From: Spirodela intermedia
Lineage: Eukaryota > Streptophyta > Magnoliopsida > Alismatales > Araceae
DNA: 64,000 bases
Direction of reading: 5' to 3'
Assembly: GCA_902729315.2 (NCBI GenBank)
Contig: LR746271.1
Coordinates: 3,308,001-3,372,000, forward strand
Each line of letters opens with the position of its first letter. The first letter of the stretch is position 1. Positions 60,203 to 64,000 of the stretch are shown piece by piece. The translations under genes and the position numbers were made by a program. The notes under the pieces were generated by a model. It was not told where the DNA came from. It saw only the letters and a program-made list of their open reading frames with translations, and did no database searches.

Positions 60203-60808
60203 TCAGTCTTCCTTCAGCCGCCTGAGCAGCTTGGCGGCCCACCGCCGGAGGCGCCGCTTCAGAGTGAATCCCACGAGCACGCCGACGGAGAAGCTGAGGA
60301 GGCAGAGCTTCGAGCAAGTCCCCAGCGTCACCACCCTCCTGCATCCACAAATGGCGGCGCTAAGATTATCGACCCCCCTATTTGAAGCCCGTCCTCGAGC
60401 TCCGGCTATGGTGGATCGCCTGCCTCTCCTCAAGCGGTGAAGAGGCCTCGAGCCACATTCAGGCCATTCGTACGATCCCTTCCCTTCTTCTACCTCGATC
60501 TATCCACTGATCTTCCGCACGGATTTCTCACGGCTGGTGGAAGACCGAAATCGAAATCGGAATCGAAACTCCGGATCGATGAGCAGAGTTTCGGATCGAG
60601 TTTCCGATCCAGAAACAGCTGCAGCGATCGAACCAGAACAGGGAGGACGCGAGAAGGGGGAATCGTACCCGGGAGGCGCGCGGATCAACATCTGAGATCT
60701 CCCGGACGCGAGATGGGCGCCGTCGGAGGAGGAGGAGGAGGCGCCGCCGCCGCCTCTGGAGCTCGACTCCTGGGCCAGAGAGCGAAGGCCAGCCGTGAAG
60801 CTGTCCAT
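60203..60808 (-). CDS. Small basic single-pass membrane protein, plant-conserved type, function unknown
   Basis: Two exons, 60808-60669 and 60338-60203, join at a phase-2 Gly to give 91 aa. The Ser/Gly-rich N-terminus begins MDSFTAGLRSLAQESSSRG. The second half is VVTLGTCSKLCLLSFSVGVL plus VGFTLKRR, one hydrophobic helix (about residues 55-72). It is followed by a strongly basic amphipathic tail, RRLRRWAAKLLRRLKED. I recall similar short unannotated plant proteins with a TxGTCSKLC...GFTLKRR-R-W-LL-R-LK core but know no function. A tail-anchored or signal-anchor topology is likely from the hydrophobic segment; the cysteines sit at the membrane edge. Convergent with the DnaJ gene. Confidence 0.75.
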
Positions 60809-61114
60809 TCTCCCTTCCCTGGACGGAGCCGTAGAAGCTGCGCCGCCGCGAACGAGGGAGACGGTGAGGGTTTCTAGGGCTTTCTCTCACCCTTACCCGC
60901 CTCCGCGAAACGGGAAAGAATGCTTTCACACGTGTGCCGAAGTTGACTCGGCCCATATGCCCACCCTCCTAAAATCTGGCTAATTTGTTTTTCTTCAAAG
61001 TAATTACGTTTAATTTGGTAAATTCGATCAATGTTTCTCATAAATTGAACTTCTTATATTGTTTCTGCTCATTGAAAAGGGGAGGGGGGCGAGTGTGGGC
61101 CCACTCTTGGAGCT
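60809..61114. other. Intergenic region between small membrane-protein gene and CNX3
   Basis: About 300 bp: the presumed promoter of the 91-aa protein gene (minus) and the CNX3 3' end. No further signal seen. Confidence 0.4.
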
Positions 61115-62020
61115 TCACGGTTCTCTGGACCAGTCCCCGCTCTTGCCGCCGGTTTTCCTGTCGAGGCGGAGGTCGGTGATCTGGATGTCCTTGGAGGCGG
61201 CCTTGCACATGTCGTAGACGGTGAGCCCGGCGACCGCTGCCGCCGTCAACGCCTCCATCTCCACCCCGGTCTTGCCCGCCGCCGCCGCCGCCTCCACCGC
61301 CACGCGGACGCTGAAGTCCTCCTCCTCGAGCCTCAGGTCAACGTCCACGTGGCTAAGCCCGATGTTGTGACACAGCGGGATGAGACTGGCCGTCTGCTTG
61401 GCGCCGCCGATGCCGGCGATCTTCGCCACCCCGAGGACGTCCCCTTTGACCATCTGGTTGGCGGCGACCAGCCCGAAGACCTCACGCCCCAGGAGGACCT
61501 TGCAGCTAGCCATGGCGGTCCTTTTCGTCTCCTCCTTGCCGGACACGTCCACCATCTGGGCCTCGCCGCCGGCGCCGACGTGGGTCAGCCCTCGCCCGCT
61601 CTGGATCGGCGGCGGCGGCGCCGCCGCCGCCTGAGAGGGGATCCGAGGTTCTCCGGTGGGTGGTGGCCGGAGGTTACCGGAGGGAAGGGCTGCGCCGAAG
61701 ATCGCCTCCATTTCCTGGAATGGCGGCGGATCCCCACCAGATGAATATTACAGACAATATTTAGGTTTCCAGCATTTGAATCTATCAAAGATTCACCAAC
61801 TTCTTGGAGGCAGTGATTCGACGAGCGACCCTTTTTAAGAAATAATCAAGGATTGGTTCTACATGAACATCATAGAGCATGGGTCAAAGCTCACCAGATT
61901 GAGTTCTGAGATCTTCGAATCATCGTTGCTGCCGCTGCTGCTGCTGCTGTTCCTGGAGCTCTTTCTGGTAAGGCAGGGTCTGAAGGAGGTTGATTTCCCC
62001 CTCGCTTGCCGCAGGATCAT
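61115..62020 (-). CDS. CNX3: Cyclic pyranopterin monophosphate synthase (CNX3/MoaC), mitochondrial
   Basis: Second enzyme of molybdenum-cofactor synthesis. It converts 3',8-cH2GTP, made by CNX2, to cyclic pyranopterin monophosphate in the mitochondrial matrix. Exons 62020-61895 and 61714-61115 (180-bp intron) give 241 aa. Exon 1 encodes an Arg/Ser-rich presequence (MILRQARGKSTSFRP, then a Ser run) and DDSKISELNL, continued by EMEAIFG in exon 2, which aligns with the Arabidopsis CNX3 junction. MoaC signatures: AQMVDVSGKEETKRTAMASC, KGDVLGVAKIAGIGGAKQTA, SLIPLCHN, GKTGVEMEALTAAAVAGLTV, YDMCKAASKDI and RKTGGKSGDW. A stop lies in frame upstream of the ATG (TAA 27 bp before it). An acceptor-like CTGCAG about 62081 suggests a spliced leader. 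Confidence 0.94.
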
Positions 62021-63295
62021 AGCGAGACGGTAATGAAGACTGGCTTATCGATTGTGGATGTTTCGAGCTCGAATCCTGCAGTACGAGAAACATAGCTCGG
62101 GTCAGCTCACATGGTAGTTCAAGGATCTACTCCGGAATGCAGTATCTGAGTTAATTCCCGTAAGTTCGTCACTGAATCCGACTGTACGTCGTTCATTTTG
62201 AATTGCTACCGAAAAAGAGACCAGAAGAGTGAACTGTTCCATCGATGCTCTCAAAATTTCTTCGTCCTAAAAAAAACAGCGGAGTACCGCAAACACCGCA
62301 CGAACCCCATGAAAACTGATTGCAAATGAACGGAGATAAAAGACCTTTCTATCAATGGGAGCTTTAGCTCCGATCGCGGCCAGATTACTCGCAACGAGAA
62401 GAAGACGAAGATGATGATGATGATGATGACGACGGAAAGGAAGGATCGAAGTCGTCAATGCGGAACCACCTATCTTCAATATCTATGGGAAAATTCAGAC
62501 AGAAAGAGGGGAATGGTGAGATGAATCCAGTGGTTATTCCAAGAAGAGTGGGGGGCTGGCTCGGGCATGTCCGAAGAAGGCAAACCCTACGCCATCTTTC
62601 GGATCAGGTAAACTTCTGCTTCTCCAACGACGACGGAGTATGAGAGAAGACGGTTAAGTTCGCATCGGCGGAGAATCCTCGGATCTCTTCGTTTCCACTG
62701 GATCGATTTCCTGGCTTAAGCCGGTTCCTACCAGTTAATCCGAGGATAAATAGAAATTTCCTGGACTAGCAGTTGGAGGCTATCCGATCGGATTTGTTGC
62801 AATCGCGATCCTCTCATGGCAAGAGATCGAAGCTCTGGACCAGTGAGGGGAGTTGGATCGGATCTCCTCTCCAGTCTCCACCCCTCGATTATTACTGCAA
62901 CAGACGGAGGCGAAGGGAGAAGGATACCAGGGATCTATCACAGGCGTAACGAGAGCCTTCGAATGACGAGGACGAAGAACGTGGGGCTCTGATGTCGTCT
63001 CTGGAGCCCGACGCCTCTCCCCGACAGCCGCCGCCGCCGCCGCGAGTGGAAGAGGGAGGAGGAGAGAGAGAGAGACGGATAAGGAGCAACCCTTGAAAAT
63101 CCGGAAAACATCCGAGCCGTTCGTTGACAAATATATAAATAGGGCTGACTCGCTGGTGGACAGATTACTCGATGTGGGACTAATACAACAATTCAGCCAT
63201 CTTCATCCACAAGAACAGCTACCGCCCCATCATCGACACGGAGAGGACGAACCAGAAGAAGAAGAAGACGAGGAGGAAGAAGAGAGCGGGGGGTT
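62021..63295. promoter_or_regulatory. CNX3 upstream/leader region and PrxQ 3' flank
   Basis: 1.27 kb without a firm gene. On minus, a GA/CT-rich and GCC-repeat stretch (63030-63085) and splice-like sites suggest a long or intron-containing CNX3 leader. A (GAT)n repeat lies at 62409-62427, and an open frame across it codes a Ser run. On plus, a good TATA element (TATATAAATA) lies at 63131-63140. None of the open frames has recognisable family features. Confidence 0.4.
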
Positions 63296-63939
63296 TCAGA
63301 GGGACTGGAGAAGCTTGAGAGTCTCGTCGACGTGCTTCTCTGGCTGGAACTGGTTGTTGTAGACGAGCTGCACCACACCCTTGCGGTCGATGACGTAGGT
63401 TTGCCGGCCAGGGAGGGTCCCGAAGAGGTCCGAAGGGACCCCCCAGTCCTTCCTCACCCGGTTCCCCTCGTCACTCAGCAGGGTGAACGGCAGCCGGTAC
63501 TTCTTCGCAAAAGCCTGCCATCCATGGCGAAAACCAGAAAGCAAGGAGAAGTCAGTCCGAGGGACGATCGGAGAGGACGACGAGCAAGGGGAAGGGGAGC
63601 GCACCTTGTGAGAGGAAGGGTCGTCGGCGCTGATCCCTATCACCTCCGCTCCGGCCTTCTTGAATTTCTCGTAGGAGTCCCTGAAGGCGCAGGCCTGGGA
63701 AAGAGAGGGGTTCGCCGTAGAATGGGTCATTGGTCAGTCAGTCCTTGAGAAGCTCCGCCACCGGAGTAGGAGATGGATATGGCGGAGATCTTCAAACCCA
63801 CCTCTTTGGTGCAGCCGGGGGTCTCGTCAGCGGGGTAGAAGTAGAGCACCAGCGGCTTCCCTTTGTAGCTGGCGAGGCTCACGTTCTTGCCGTCCTGATT
63901 CTTCAAGGTGAACGACGGCGGCACATCGCCTTTGGAAAC
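63296..63939 (-). CDS. PRXQ: Peroxiredoxin Q, chloroplastic, N-terminus beyond window end
   Basis: Thiol peroxidase of the chloroplast that reduces hydroperoxides using thioredoxin. Visible exons, all in phase 0: 63939-63802, 63694-63605, 63514-63296, giving 148 residues. The core reads VSKGDVPPSFTLKNQDGKNV, YKGKPLVLYFYPADETPGC-TKE, then ACAFRDSYEKFKKAGAEVIG. The peroxidatic and resolving cysteines are five residues apart (C-TKEA-C), the PrxQ/BCP arrangement, and the intron falls between them. The rest, KKYRLPFTLLSDEGNRVRKD, WGVPSDLFGTLPGRQTYV and NNQFQPEKHVDETLKLLQSL, is nearly canonical. The transit-peptide exon should lie just beyond base 64000. Confidence 0.95.
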
Positions 63940-64000
63940 CTGGGGAGGCCGGAGATTTGTGTCACAGAGGGCGGGGGATTGAAGTCGCTGGTGGTGGCGC

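Noticed and set aside
62780-63130. 116-codon minus-strand frame between CNX3 and PrxQ
   Set aside because: Begins without an ATG and contains GCC and CT repeats; more likely leader or promoter sequence.
1-64000. tRNA genes or CRISPR-like arrays
   Set aside because: I saw no A/B-box pair with a foldable cloverleaf and no regularly spaced repeats; the TTTGAATC-like words at 21.76 and 28.79 kb belong to the dispersed repeat.

Overview
This is a flowering-plant nuclear genome window. The genes have many short introns and GC-rich third positions. Plant-specific families are present (SAUR, PLS-class PPR, class III small heat-shock protein, chloroplast peroxiredoxin Q), and Ty1/copia remnants fill the spacer. 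The strong GC3 of the single-exon and right-arm genes, together with a sucrose synthase close to the grass SUS1/SUS2 type, suggests a monocot. I cannot name the species.

Layout. (1) 1-17.5 kb, left gene block: the 3' part of U2A' (+); an ENT1-type nucleoside transporter (-) sharing a divergent promoter with an HP30-type Tim17/22/23 protein (+); two facing dinucleotide repeats; and a small CCDC53/WASHC3-like coiled-coil gene (+). (2) 17.5-33.9 kb, a very AT-rich island without an intact gene. It holds two diverged copies of a ~1.6 kb repeat and a decayed copia element (gag/protease, integrase, reverse transcriptase on +). One repeat copy sits inside the copia element between protease and integrase. 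A second copia gag with a tRNA-Met primer site lies head-on in the opposite orientation. (3) 34-64 kb, a dense gene block: sucrose synthase (-), eIF3k (+), 40S ribosomal protein SA (+), a SAC-domain phosphoinositide phosphatase (-), a PPR protein (+), a class III sHSP (-), a SAUR (+), a DnaJ protein (+), a small basic one-pass membrane protein (-), the molybdenum-cofactor enzyme CNX3 (-), and the 3' part of peroxiredoxin Q (-).

I rebuilt gene models by joining open frames at GT-AG sites and checking that phases match; most models close with exact phase agreement. The genes do not form one pathway. The clearest shared theme is promoters rich in TGGGCY (site II) and telo-box motifs in front of housekeeping genes (ENT1/HP30, eIF3k, RPSA). 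The least expected items are the CCDC53-like gene (plants are usually said to lack the WASH complex), a GC-AG intron in the HP30 gene, the nested retroelement architecture, and a conserved-looking 91-aa membrane protein with no known role.
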